From Susulua sp964536195 (GTDB lineage: Bacteria > Omnitrophota > Gorgyraeia > Duberdicusellales > 4484-171): 17,882 nt of DNA. Shown here in pieces: positions 8,239-15,255 of the stretch (the first letter of the stretch is position 1; each line of letters begins with the position of its first letter). The notes beneath the pieces are model-generated. The model saw only the letters and a program-made list of their open reading frames with translations, was not told where the DNA came from and did not search any database. The stretch is from positions 1-17,882 of the forward strand of contig CAZHVO010000018.1 of the NCBI GenBank assembly GCA_964536195.1, written 5' to 3'. A program made the position numbers and the translations under genes.

Positions 8239-8868
8239 ATGATTATTCCGGCATTGCTTACTAGTAAAAGAGAAGAGCTAATTCAAATGGTCAATACTTG
8301 TGCAGAATTTACTGATTATGTGCAGATAGACATTATGGATGGTAAATTTGTTCCTTCCCAGAGCATTACCCTCCAAGATCTGGCTGGCTGGAAGTCTCCT
8401 ATTCGTTGCGAGGCCCACCTTATGGTTTCTGACCCCTGCCAGTGGCTTCAGGTTTTTAAAACCTTAGGTGCTGATAGGGTAATTTATCACTTTGAGATCA
8501 AGGGAGACCATAAAAAGATAATTGCCAAAATCCGAGAAATGGGTATGGGAGTTGGAATAGCGGTGAATCCTTCCACAGAAATCGATGATTTTCGATATTT
8601 GGTTGGAGAGTTAGATACGGTTCTTTTTATGTCGGTTAACCCCGGCTTTTACGGAGCATCTTTTATACCGGGAGTTTTAGAGAAAATAAGGAACTTTAAG
8701 AATGAGTATCCCCAAAAACAAACCGGAATTGATGGTGGTATAAAGCAGGATAATCTGCTGGGAGTAAAGAGAACCGGACTCGATTATATGTGCATAGGCA
8801 GTGCAATCCTAAAGAGCAATAATCCTGCTAAGAGTTTCAGGGAATTCGTGAAGTCATTCAATGGCTAA
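8239..8868 (+). CDS. Divergent ribulose-phosphate 3-epimerase family protein
   Basis: A 209-residue TIM-barrel protein of the pentose-5-phosphate 3-epimerase family, which interconverts ribulose-5-P and xylulose-5-P. Recognisable parts are DIMDGKFVPS (31-40), AHLMV (59-63), MSVNPGFYGASFIP (131-144), IDGGI (164-168) and a phosphate-binding GSAI (187-190). Asp31, His60 and Asp165 of the active site are kept, and so are the capping methionines. Two conserved positions differ: the metal-ligand His before the first Asp (H-x-D in the family) is Gln29, and the Ser of the usual APS motif is Ala5. The protein may still be an epimerase with altered metal binding, or may act on another sugar phosphate. 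SD GAGGG lies just upstream; the gene overlaps the next by 8 bases. I withhold the symbol rpe because of the changed site. Confidence 0.75.
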   Translation: MIIPALLTSKREELIQMVNTCAEFTDYVQIDIMDGKFVPSQSITLQDLAGWKSPIRCEAHLMVSDPCQWLQVFKTLGADRVIYHFEIKGDHKKIIAKIREMGMGVGIAVNPSTEIDDFRYLVGELDTVLFMSVNPGFYGASFIPGVLEKIRNFKNEYPQKQTGIDGGIKQDNLLGVKRTGLDYMCIGSAILKSNNPAKSFREFVKSFNG

Positions 8869-9661
8869 AAGTTTAAGGATCACCCTTCTTATTGCTTTAA
8901 TCATTACCCCGATAATTTTTTATAAGACTTTAAATAAGAAAAGTGGTTCCAACAATAAAGTTTTATCCTTTTCTGTCGGAAAGGGAAGTCCTCAGCGACC
9001 AAAGATAGCTCTAATCTTCGATGATTTAGGCGAGAGTTTAAAGGACCTAAAAGAAATCTACTCCTTAGATACACCATTTACGATTTCAGTAATACCTAAT
9101 TTAAAATTTTCAAAGAATATTGCCCATATAGCATCGCGTTGTGGTTTTTCTGTTCTTATCCACCTACCGCTTGAACCGGCAAATAGCCAACGTTATCAAA
9201 CAGATAAATATCGGTTTATTACTAGCGATTTAAGTAAGAGGGAAGTAATTTATCTTTTGCGTCAATATCTTAATTCTATTCGAATAGCTATTGGGGTTAA
9301 TAATCATATGGGTTCGCTTGCAACCGAAAACCAACAGTTGATGGAAATTGTATTAAGAGAATTAAAAAAAAGAGGTTTGATTTTTATTGACAGCAGAACA
9401 TCTCTTAAATCTATTGCCTATGAGCAAGCCCGCAAAATAGAATTGATTTCGGGGTATAACCAGGGTTTTCTGGATGCTATAGATGATATCAAAGCGATAG
9501 AAAAACGCATGGAAGAGCTAGAAGTTTTGGCTCGAGAGAAGGGCAAGATTATTGTTATTGCCCATCCTAGGAAGAATACTCTTAAATTTCTTAAGGCTCA
9601 GCTGTCTCGTCTTCGTGAGAAAATAGAGTTTATTACTATAAAAGATTATTTTGAGTTATAG
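8861..9661 (+). CDS. YibQ-like divergent polysaccharide deacetylase family protein, membrane-anchored
   Basis: 266 residues with one hydrophobic N-terminal segment (about 5-22), probably a signal anchor that places the catalytic domain outside the cytoplasmic membrane. The domain follows the divergent polysaccharide deacetylase (DUF610/YibQ) pattern: IFDDLG (Asp54, Asp55), PFTISVIPN (72-80), LIHLPLEP (99-106, His101), NNHMGS (147-152), FIDSRT (175-180) and IAHPR (233-237, His235). Where relatives usually have a VFLDN-type motif, this one has GFLDAID (202-208), and the usual GHP is AHP. Members are presumed to act on cell-wall or envelope carbohydrate, but the substrate is not established. It overlaps the rpe-like gene by 8 bases and has only a weak SD (GTGAAG), which suggests coupled translation. 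Confidence 0.8.
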   Translation: MAKSLRITLLIALIITPIIFYKTLNKKSGSNNKVLSFSVGKGSPQRPKIALIFDDLGESLKDLKEIYSLDTPFTISVIPNLKFSKNIAHIASRCGFSVLIHLPLEPANSQRYQTDKYRFITSDLSKREVIYLLRQYLNSIRIAIGVNNHMGSLATENQQLMEIVLRELKKRGLIFIDSRTSLKSIAYEQARKIELISGYNQGFLDAIDDIKAIEKRMEELEVLAREKGKIIVIAHPRKNTLKFLKAQLSRLREKIEFITIKDYFEL

Positions 9662-9678
9662 CCTACATTAGGAATCTT

Positions 9679-10221
9679 ATGGCTAAGAAAGTTTTGTTGC
9701 ATACTTGTTGTGGGGTTTGTGCTTATGCTTGCGTGGAGAGATTAAGAGAGGAGGGGTTTACACCTATCGGTTTCTTTTTTAACCCTAATATCCAGCCTCA
9801 AATTGAATACCAAAAGCGAAGAGATGCGGCTTTTATTGTGGCAGGAGCTCTAGGTGTTCCGATGCTAGAGGGGCAGTATCGGCCATCGGATTGGTACAGA
9901 GACTTACAGCCTTATAGCCAAGAGGCAGAAGGGAGTAGACGTTGTCGGTTGTGTTACCGGTTACGTTTAGAGGAGTCTTTTAAAGTATCAGTTGGTCAAG
10001 ATTGCGATTACTTTACTACTACCTTAAGTGTTAGTCCTCATAAAAAGAGCTCAGTTATTATCGATATTGGAGAAGATATAAGTCGGGATAATTTCTTACC
10101 TTTTGACTTTAAAAAGGGAGATGGTTTCAAGAGGAGCCTTGCAGGGGCAGAGGAGCTTAACCTTTACCGACAAAATTATTGTGGCTGTACTTATAGTTTA
10201 AGGGATCGTAACAATGGATGA
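9679..10221 (+). CDS. queH: Epoxyqueuosine reductase QueH
   Basis: QueH (former DUF208) reduces epoxyqueuosine to queuosine at the wobble position of tRNAs with GUN anticodons; it is the non-homologous replacement for the cobalamin enzyme QueG. At 180 residues it is the usual size. Key features are LLHTCCGVC (6-14, Cys10, Cys11, Cys14), the Cys89/Cys92 pair in RRCRLCY, TTTLSVSPHK (113-122), and the C-terminal CGC (168-170). The adjacent Cys pair and the CxxC are the iron-sulfur ligands known for the family. SD AGGA lies 5 bases before the ATG. It overlaps the radical SAM gene by 8 bases. No other queuosine gene is in the window, so the organism may salvage or make Q elsewhere. Confidence 0.92.
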   Translation: MAKKVLLHTCCGVCAYACVERLREEGFTPIGFFFNPNIQPQIEYQKRRDAAFIVAGALGVPMLEGQYRPSDWYRDLQPYSQEAEGSRRCRLCYRLRLEESFKVSVGQDCDYFTTTLSVSPHKKSSVIIDIGEDISRDNFLPFDFKKGDGFKRSLAGAEELNLYRQNYCGCTYSLRDRNNG

Positions 10222-11149
10222 ATATTTCTATTCTTTTAATCGATACTTAAGGGATAAATTTTCTCAGAGGGTTCACCGGATAAGTTTAGATGCCGGATTT
10301 AATTGCCCTAACACTGATGGGACTATAAGTAACCAGGGGTGTATATTTTGTAATAATAAAGCTTTTAGTTACTTTAGTCGTCTATCTTCTTTAAAGCTAG
10401 AGGAGCAGATTGTTCAGGCCAAGGCCTATGCCCGAGAGCGCTTTAAGGTAAAGAAATTTATTGCTTATTTTCAGAGCAACTCCAATACTCACGGAGATCT
10501 TAAGCTGTTAAGGAAGCAATACGATGTGGTTAGAAAATTCGATGATATCGTAGGGATTGCTATATCTACTCGGCCAGACTGCATTGATGAGGAAAAGCTA
10601 AGTCTAATTGAGGATCTTGCCAAGGATTATGAGGTTTATGTTGAGTATGGCTTACAGACAATTCACGATAAAACCTTAAAGTTTATCAATAGAGGCCATA
10701 CCTTCGCTGATTTTCAAAGGGCAGTAGAGTTAACTTTAGCAAGAGATAATATAAAAATAGGTGTGCATGTTATTTTGGGATTGCCGGGGGAAACAAAGTC
10801 AGATATGTTGGCAACTGCAAGAGTTCTAGCCAAGATGCCTCTTTGGGGCATCAAGTTTCATGCTTTGCATGTAGTTAAAGATACTTTATTGGCAGATATG
10901 CATGAGAAGGTTAATCAGAAGCTATTATCTTTGGATGAATATGCTGATATTCTGGTTAGTTTCTTAGAGCTACTTCCCAGAAGTCAGGTAATATTGCGTT
11001 TAGTTTCTGACGCTCATCGTGATCTTTTGGTTGCTCCTTCTTGGGTTAACGATAAGGAAAAAGCTTTAAAGAGAATAGAAGGTGAATTTAAGAAGAGGCA
11101 GACAGTTCAAGGAGCTCTATATGAAAGTACTCGTTGTGTGCGTACATAA
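10214..11149 (+). CDS. TIGR01212/YhcC-type radical SAM protein
   Basis: A 311-residue radical SAM enzyme. The iron-sulfur cysteines are Cys31, Cys43 and Cys46 (CPNTDG...GCIFC), the spacing typical of the TIGR01212/YhcC family rather than the classic CxxxCxxC. Further family landmarks are YFQSNSNTHG (85-94), AISTRPDC (116-123), VEYGLQTIHD (143-152), INRGH (158-162) and HVILGLPGE (185-193). It is related to Elp3/MiaB-like proteins by fold. The reaction is not established to my knowledge, and I make no functional claim beyond radical SAM chemistry. Context between queH and dtd suggests a possible tRNA link. SD AGGGA lies 8 bases before the ATG. The 3' end overlaps dtd by 29 bases in another frame, with the dtd SD inside this gene. 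Confidence 0.88.
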   Translation: MDEYFYSFNRYLRDKFSQRVHRISLDAGFNCPNTDGTISNQGCIFCNNKAFSYFSRLSSLKLEEQIVQAKAYARERFKVKKFIAYFQSNSNTHGDLKLLRKQYDVVRKFDDIVGIAISTRPDCIDEEKLSLIEDLAKDYEVYVEYGLQTIHDKTLKFINRGHTFADFQRAVELTLARDNIKIGVHVILGLPGETKSDMLATARVLAKMPLWGIKFHALHVVKDTLLADMHEKVNQKLLSLDEYADILVSFLELLPRSQVILRLVSDAHRDLLVAPSWVNDKEKALKRIEGEFKKRQTVQGALYESTRCVRT

Positions 11150-11555
11150 AGGGGAAGTACTTATTGGGGGTAAGAGGCTCTCAGCAATTGACAAAGGTCT
11201 GGCTATATTCGTAAGCCTGGAGAAAGGGGATAGTGGTGCTAAATTAGATCAGATGGCAGAAAGAGTGATTAACTTGAGAGTATTCCAGAACCAAGAGGCT
11301 AAGTTGCACTATTCCCTAAAGGATAAGAATTATGAGCTTCTCTGTATCTCCAACTTCACTCTTTCGGCTAATACCAGTAAGGGAAGGCGGCCTTCTTTTG
11401 AAGATGTCTTAGATCCCCAGGAAGCCAGTAAACTCTTTATTGATTTCGTTTCAATATTAGAATCTAAAGGGGTGGTTGTTGCCAGCGGAGCTTTTGGTGA
11501 GCATATGGATATAAATTTAGCCTTAGATGGTCCGGTCAATATCATGCTTGGTTGA
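11121..11555 (+). CDS. dtd: D-aminoacyl-tRNA deacylase family protein with altered signature motifs
   Basis: A 144-residue homologue of DTD, which hydrolyses D-amino acids (and glycine) wrongly attached to tRNA. The fold landmarks are present: GLAIFVSLEKGD (26-37), NLRVF (51-55), KGRRPSF (87-93) and SGAFGEHM (122-129). Both signature motifs differ: the usual SQFTL is SNFTL (77-81), and the usual NxGPxT is LDGPVN (135-140). Thr80 and the Gly-Pro pair that form the chiral-selecting loop are kept. ATG 11121 is chosen because AAGGAG (11109-11114) precedes it by 6 bases and it aligns with the family N-terminus; the earlier in-frame ATG at 11082 would add residues unlike the family. Activity is plausible but should not be assumed. 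Confidence 0.8.
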   Translation: MKVLVVCVHKGEVLIGGKRLSAIDKGLAIFVSLEKGDSGAKLDQMAERVINLRVFQNQEAKLHYSLKDKNYELLCISNFTLSANTSKGRRPSFEDVLDPQEASKLFIDFVSILESKGVVVASGAFGEHMDINLALDGPVNIMLG

Positions 11556-11572
11556 GTTTTAGTTATAAGGAG

Positions 11573-11588
11573 ATAGGATGTATCCTAT
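11573..11588 (+). promoter_or_regulatory. Small inverted repeat over the lgt start codon
   Basis: ATAGGA (11573-11578) and TCCTAT (11583-11588) are perfect inverted arms around a TGTA loop. The A of the lgt ATG is the last base of the left arm, and the SD AAGGAG (11567-11572) lies directly before it. As RNA, this six-pair stem could partly hide the start codon. It may be coincidental; the stem is short and AT-rich. Confidence 0.3.
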
Positions 11589-12330
11589 ATTATTTAAGTT
11601 AGGGCCAATTACGATATATACTTATGGAGTTTTTGTCTTTCTAGGTGCAATCGCTTCTTATCTTGTCTGCAGGAACCAAGCTGATAAAGAGGGCATCTCG
11701 AGAAAGATTTTCTCACATATTTTTTTCTGGGCTTTGGTTTGGGGGTTTTTGGGAGCCCGAGTAGTTTATATTCTGGTAGAGTGGGAGTGGTTCCTAAGTA
11801 ATCCCCTGAGCGTTATTTTAAGTCGCAGCGGATTCGTCTTTTATGGAGGAATCATCTCAGGTATTTTAACTGTCCTTATTTTGGCCAAAAAATACAAGAT
11901 TAATCTCCTAAAATCTGGAGATATCGCAGCTTTGGGTATTCCTTTAGGGCATGCTTTGGGAAGAATTGGTTGTTTTTGCTACGGTTGTTGTTATGGTAAG
12001 CCTACGGATTCAAGCTGGGGAATTCTATTTCCCCGGGAGTCTCCAGCTGGCCTTTTGGAAGTAAAGGTCATTCCTACCCAGCTGATTTCTGCTCTTTTTC
12101 TGTTTTTAATTTTTTTCCTCCTTCTAATTTTGAAGAGATACAAAAAATTTGATGGCCAGATTCTACTTTCCTATGGTATTTGTTATGGGATTTTTAGGTT
12201 TATTATAGAGTTTTATCGAGGAGATGGCCGGGGAGAGATTTTCTCTCTTTCGACTTCGCAGTTTACGGCCTTAATCGTAATAATTATTAGCATTTTCTTC
12301 TTCTTCCGCTGGCAAAGAAGGCCTGCTTGA
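11578..12330 (+). CDS. lgt: Prolipoprotein diacylglyceryl transferase
   Basis: Lgt moves a diacylglyceryl group from phosphatidylglycerol to the lipobox Cys of pre-lipoproteins in the inner membrane. The 250 residues are strongly hydrophobic, with about seven membrane segments. Family landmarks are GARVVYI (59-65), FYGGI (88-92), the signature GRIGCFCYGCCYG (128-140) with the key Arg129, and FRFIIEFYRGD (206-216). This is the FYGG/GCCYG form common outside proteobacteria. At the position of the E. coli His103 (HGG) there is Tyr89, and the usual N-x-E of the signature is replaced by the Cys-rich form. SD AAGGAG is 5 bases before the ATG. Its TGA stop coincides with the -35 of the nadE promoter. 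Confidence 0.9.
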   Translation: MYPILFKLGPITIYTYGVFVFLGAIASYLVCRNQADKEGISRKIFSHIFFWALVWGFLGARVVYILVEWEWFLSNPLSVILSRSGFVFYGGIISGILTVLILAKKYKINLLKSGDIAALGIPLGHALGRIGCFCYGCCYGKPTDSSWGILFPRESPAGLLEVKVIPTQLISALFLFLIFFLLLILKRYKKFDGQILLSYGICYGIFRFIIEFYRGDGRGEIFSLSTSQFTALIVIIISIFFFFRWQRRPA

Positions 12331-12354
12331 TTACTCAGGCAAAAGCGGTATAAT
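12327..12354 (+). promoter_or_regulatory. Near-consensus sigma-70-type promoter for nadE
   Basis: TTGATT (12327-12332) and a perfect TATAAT (12349-12354) are separated by 16 bases. The -35 overlaps the lgt stop codon. Transcription 6-8 bases after the -10 would begin at about 12361-12363, at or next to the nadE ATG (12363), giving a leaderless or nearly leaderless mRNA. It is the clearest promoter I see in any intergenic gap here and lies exactly between lgt and the cofactor genes. Confidence 0.7.
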
Positions 12355-12362
12355 AGGCCATT

Positions 12363-13967
12363 ATGATTAAGATTGCCTTAGCCCAGATTAATCCTACTGT
12401 CGGAGACCTAAAGCAAAATCGCGCTAAAATTATTGCTTTTATAAGAAAAGCAAAGAAAAAAGGTGCAGATTTGGTGGTCTTTCCTGAACTAGCCTTAGCT
12501 GGATATCCTCCTGAGGACTTGCTTCTAAAAAACCATTTTATTGCTAAAAATATAGGGATTTTAAATTCGATAAAGAAAGAGTGTAAAGACATAACAGTTT
12601 TGGTTGGTTTTATAGATAAGAAGGGAGATGCCATATACAATTCTTGTGCTTTAATTCGTAACAGTAAGGTAGAGGGTATTTACCGGAAAAACATTTTGTC
12701 TAATTATGGGGTTTTTGATGAGAAGAGGTACTTTTCTCCAGGCAACAAATTAGCAGTATATACGATTAAAGGTTATTCTTTTGCAGTGAGTATTTGTGAA
12801 GATATTTGGGAAGAGAAGTTTATCAATTTTTTAAGAGAAAAATCTCCCGATTTTGTGATTAATATTTCTGCTTCACCATTTTATTTAGGTAAGGTGAGCA
12901 TTAGGGAGAAAGCTTTGTCCCATGCCGCTAAAAGAACAGGAAGTTTTGTGCTCTATTGTAATTTAGTCGGAGGCCAGGATGAGCTAATCTTTGATGGAAC
13001 TAGCAAGGTTGTTTCACCCTCAGGTAAACTTATCGCCTTTGCAAAGAGATTCTCCGAAGATTTACTTATTTTCAATCTCAATAAGGGGAAAAAGTATCCT
13101 TTTAAAAAGGTTGTTGCTAGTCAGGCCCAAGAGGCATTTTTAGCATTACGGCTTGGCCTTGGTGATTATGTTAAGAAGAATGGATTCAAGAAGGTGGTTG
13201 TAGGTGTAAGCGGAGGAATCGATTCTGCAGTTGTGGTTGCTTTAGCTAAGGAGGCCTTAGGTAAAGAGAATGTCTACGGTCTTATTATGCCTTCACTTTA
13301 TACTTCTAAAGGTACACTTCGCGATGCAAAGCAAATATGCAAAAATTTAGGGATAAAGCATTCTGTAGTCAGAATCGACAATACTTTACAAACTTACCTT
13401 AAAGATCTTAAACCTTATTTGGGGAGTGGCAAGAGGCATAAAGCAGAAGAAAACCTTCAGGCTAGAATTCGTGGAAATATTCTAATGGCTTTCTCTAACA
13501 AATTCAAATATCTTGTGCTTAATACCGGCAATAAGAGTGAAGTTTCTTGCGGCTATTGTACACTTTATGGCGATATGGTTGGTGGATTTGGGATTTTAAG
13601 CGATGTATACAAGATGCTGGTATATAGGATAGCCCGGTATATAAATAAGATTAATTCCAAGAAGGTTATTCCTAGCTCAACGATAAAGAGAGCCCCTTCG
13701 GCAGAGCTCAAGTTTGGCCAAAAAGATACTGATATCCTTCCGTCTTATGAGTTACTTGATCCTATCCTTAAATTATATGTGGAAGAACACCATTCTTTGG
13801 ATGAGATAGCTAAAAAGGGGTTCAAGAGAAGTTTGGTTAAGAGAATAATCGAGATGGTTGATTTCAATGAATATAAGCGCCGCCAAGCGCCTGTAGGTAT
13901 AAAAATTACCCCCTGTGCTTTTGGTAAAGATAGACGCATGCCGATTACAAATAAATTTTCCCAATAG
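12363..13967 (+). CDS. nadE: NAD+ synthase, glutamine-dependent (nitrilase-type amidase fused to synthetase)
   Basis: This enzyme converts nicotinate adenine dinucleotide to NAD with ATP, using ammonia released from glutamine. The 534 residues hold an N-terminal carbon-nitrogen hydrolase domain with the Glu-Lys-Cys triad, Glu42 (FPELALAGYPPED), Lys109 (YRKNILSNYGVFDE) and Cys145 (ICEDIW). They also hold a C-terminal ATP-pyrophosphatase domain with the PP-loop SGGIDS (283-288), NTGNKSE (387-393), GDMVGGFG (403-410) and the PSYELLDPIL segment (460-469). The reaction releases AMP and PPi. No convincing SD precedes the ATG (only AGG at 12355-12357), which fits the leaderless mRNA predicted from the promoter at 12327-12354. 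folK begins 6 bases after the stop. The two-domain architecture makes the call firm. Confidence 0.96.
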   Translation: MIKIALAQINPTVGDLKQNRAKIIAFIRKAKKKGADLVVFPELALAGYPPEDLLLKNHFIAKNIGILNSIKKECKDITVLVGFIDKKGDAIYNSCALIRNSKVEGIYRKNILSNYGVFDEKRYFSPGNKLAVYTIKGYSFAVSICEDIWEEKFINFLREKSPDFVINISASPFYLGKVSIREKALSHAAKRTGSFVLYCNLVGGQDELIFDGTSKVVSPSGKLIAFAKRFSEDLLIFNLNKGKKYPFKKVVASQAQEAFLALRLGLGDYVKKNGFKKVVVGVSGGIDSAVVVALAKEALGKENVYGLIMPSLYTSKGTLRDAKQICKNLGIKHSVVRIDNTLQTYLKDLKPYLGSGKRHKAEENLQARIRGNILMAFSNKFKYLVLNTGNKSEVSCGYCTLYGDMVGGFGILSDVYKMLVYRIARYINKINSKKVIPSSTIKRAPSAELKFGQKDTDILPSYELLDPILKLYVEEHHSLDEIAKKGFKRSLVKRIIEMVDFNEYKRRQAPVGIKITPCAFGKDRRMPITNKFSQ

Positions 13968-13973
13968 TTAAAA

Positions 13974-14420
13974 ATGCCAGCAGTCTTCATAGGTCTTGGC
14001 TCTAATTTAGGTGATAGGGAAGATTATATTAATAAGGCGATTAGTTGCCTAAAAGAAACTTCAAATATTACTGTCGAGAAAGTATCAAAAATAATTGAGA
14101 CTGAGCCTCAAGACGCTGCAGGTCAGAGAAAGTATTTAAATGCAGTTATAAAGCTAGAAACCAATTTTGCCGCCTCGGATTTATTGAAGGAGCTGCAAGC
14201 AATCGAGGATAGTTTAGGAAGGATTCGTTCGTTTAAGAATGCTCCTCGGAGGATTGATTTAGATATTCTCTTATATGGAGAAGAGATGATAGATGAGTCG
14301 GAGTTAAAAGTTCCTCATCCTCGGATGTTTGAACGCAAATTTGTAATCGAGCCACTTTTAGAGATTGAACCAGAATTAAAAAATAAGCTGATAAAACATG
14401 GTTATCGCCGCAAGTATTGA
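13974..14420 (+). CDS. folK: 2-amino-4-hydroxy-6-hydroxymethyldihydropteridine diphosphokinase
   Basis: HPPK transfers pyrophosphate from ATP to hydroxymethyl-dihydropterin in folate synthesis, in the cytosol. The 148 residues are slightly short of the usual about 160. Visible motifs are IGLGSNLGDR (6-15), ETEP (42-45), YLNAV (54-58), LGRIR (81-85), and PRRIDLDILLYG (91-102) with the Mg ligands Asp95 and Asp97, then PHPRMFERKFVIEPL (114-128). It begins 6 bases after nadE with no SD (the gap is GTTAAA-like AT sequence), so translation probably depends on re-initiation after nadE. Its 3' end overlaps panC by 23 bases. folP, folB and other folate genes are absent from the window. Confidence 0.93.
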   Translation: MPAVFIGLGSNLGDREDYINKAISCLKETSNITVEKVSKIIETEPQDAAGQRKYLNAVIKLETNFAASDLLKELQAIEDSLGRIRSFKNAPRRIDLDILLYGEEMIDESELKVPHPRMFERKFVIEPLLEIEPELKNKLIKHGYRRKY

Positions 14421-15255
14421 GAAAGTAAGGAAGATTTCCCGTAAGGAGACTAAGCTAGGCAAAATAATCGGTTTTGTTCCTACTATGGGGGCTTTACACC
14501 AAGGGCACCTTTCTTTAGTCAGAAAAGCAAGAAAAGAGTGTGATTTCTTAATAGCGAGTATTTTTATAAATCCTACTCAATTTGGTGTTGGAGAAGACTA
14601 CCGGAGTTATCCCAGAAATTTTTCTAGAGATAAGAAACAGCTAGCGGCTGGAGGCGTTGATTTACTTTTTTCTCCTGGAGCAAACACAATGTATCCTTCT
14701 TCTGGTAGGACTTCTGTCTGTGCTTATGAGAATGATTTAAGTAGCCGTTTGTGCGGAAAGTCACGGCCGGGCCATTTTAAAGGAGTATGCACTATTCTTG
14801 TAAAATTATTCAATATTGTCAGACCGGATATTGCTTATTTTGGCCAAAAAGATTATCAGCAAACCCTTATCGTAAAAAAATTAGTAAAAGACTTTAATTT
14901 TCCAATCAGAATAAAGGTTTTACCTATTATAAGGGAGACCGATAATCTAGCTATGAGTTCGAGAAACGCCTATTTAAAAGGTCAGGCTCGAGTAAGCAGC
15001 CGTTGCCTTTATCAAACTTTAGCATTAGCTAAGGAGCTTATAAGATTAGGCCAAAGGGATCCCAAAAGGGTAATTAGTCAGATGAAACAACTTGTAAAAC
15101 CTAGGGAATTAGCTAGAATAGATTACATAGAAATAGTAGATGCAGAGAATCTTAAAAGAGTAAATAGAATAAAGGGTAAGGTTTTAATCGCCTTGGCTGT
15201 TTACATTAAAAAAGTACGGTTAATCGATAATATTATTTTAAATGTTAAGAAATAA
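14398..15255 (+). CDS. panC: Pantothenate synthetase
   Basis: PanC condenses pantoate and beta-alanine using ATP, giving pantothenate, AMP and PPi. The 285 residues match the family. Motifs are PTMGALHQGHLSLV (28-41, with the HxGH nucleotide motif), NPTQFG (58-63), YFGQKDYQQ (about 146-154), and MSSRNAYL in the KMSKS-like position. The start ATG 14398 fits the usual distance of about 27 residues to PTMGALH. It lies inside folK (23-base overlap) with no SD, suggesting coupled translation. panB and panD are not in the window, so the pantoate and beta-alanine sources lie elsewhere. It overlaps the next gene by 14 bases. Confidence 0.96.
   Translation: MVIAASIEKVRKISRKETKLGKIIGFVPTMGALHQGHLSLVRKARKECDFLIASIFINPTQFGVGEDYRSYPRNFSRDKKQLAAGGVDLLFSPGANTMYPSSGRTSVCAYENDLSSRLCGKSRPGHFKGVCTILVKLFNIVRPDIAYFGQKDYQQTLIVKKLVKDFNFPIRIKVLPIIRETDNLAMSSRNAYLKGQARVSSRCLYQTLALAKELIRLGQRDPKRVISQMKQLVKPRELARIDYIEIVDAENLKRVNRIKGKVLIALAVYIKKVRLIDNIILNVKK

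Noticed and set aside
11082..11120. Earlier ATG for dtd
   Set aside because: It adds 13 residues foreign to the family and ignores the AAGGAG before ATG 11121.
12335..12640. Minus-strand 101-codon frame opposite the nadE start
   Set aside because: It overlaps the conserved N-terminal amidase domain of nadE and shows no recognisable features.
15194..15236. Possible promoter and AT palindrome (ATAATATTAT) before nadX
   Set aside because: Candidate -35 and -10 boxes have wrong spacing (about 20) or a poor -10, and the palindrome is pure A/T in an AT-rich genome.
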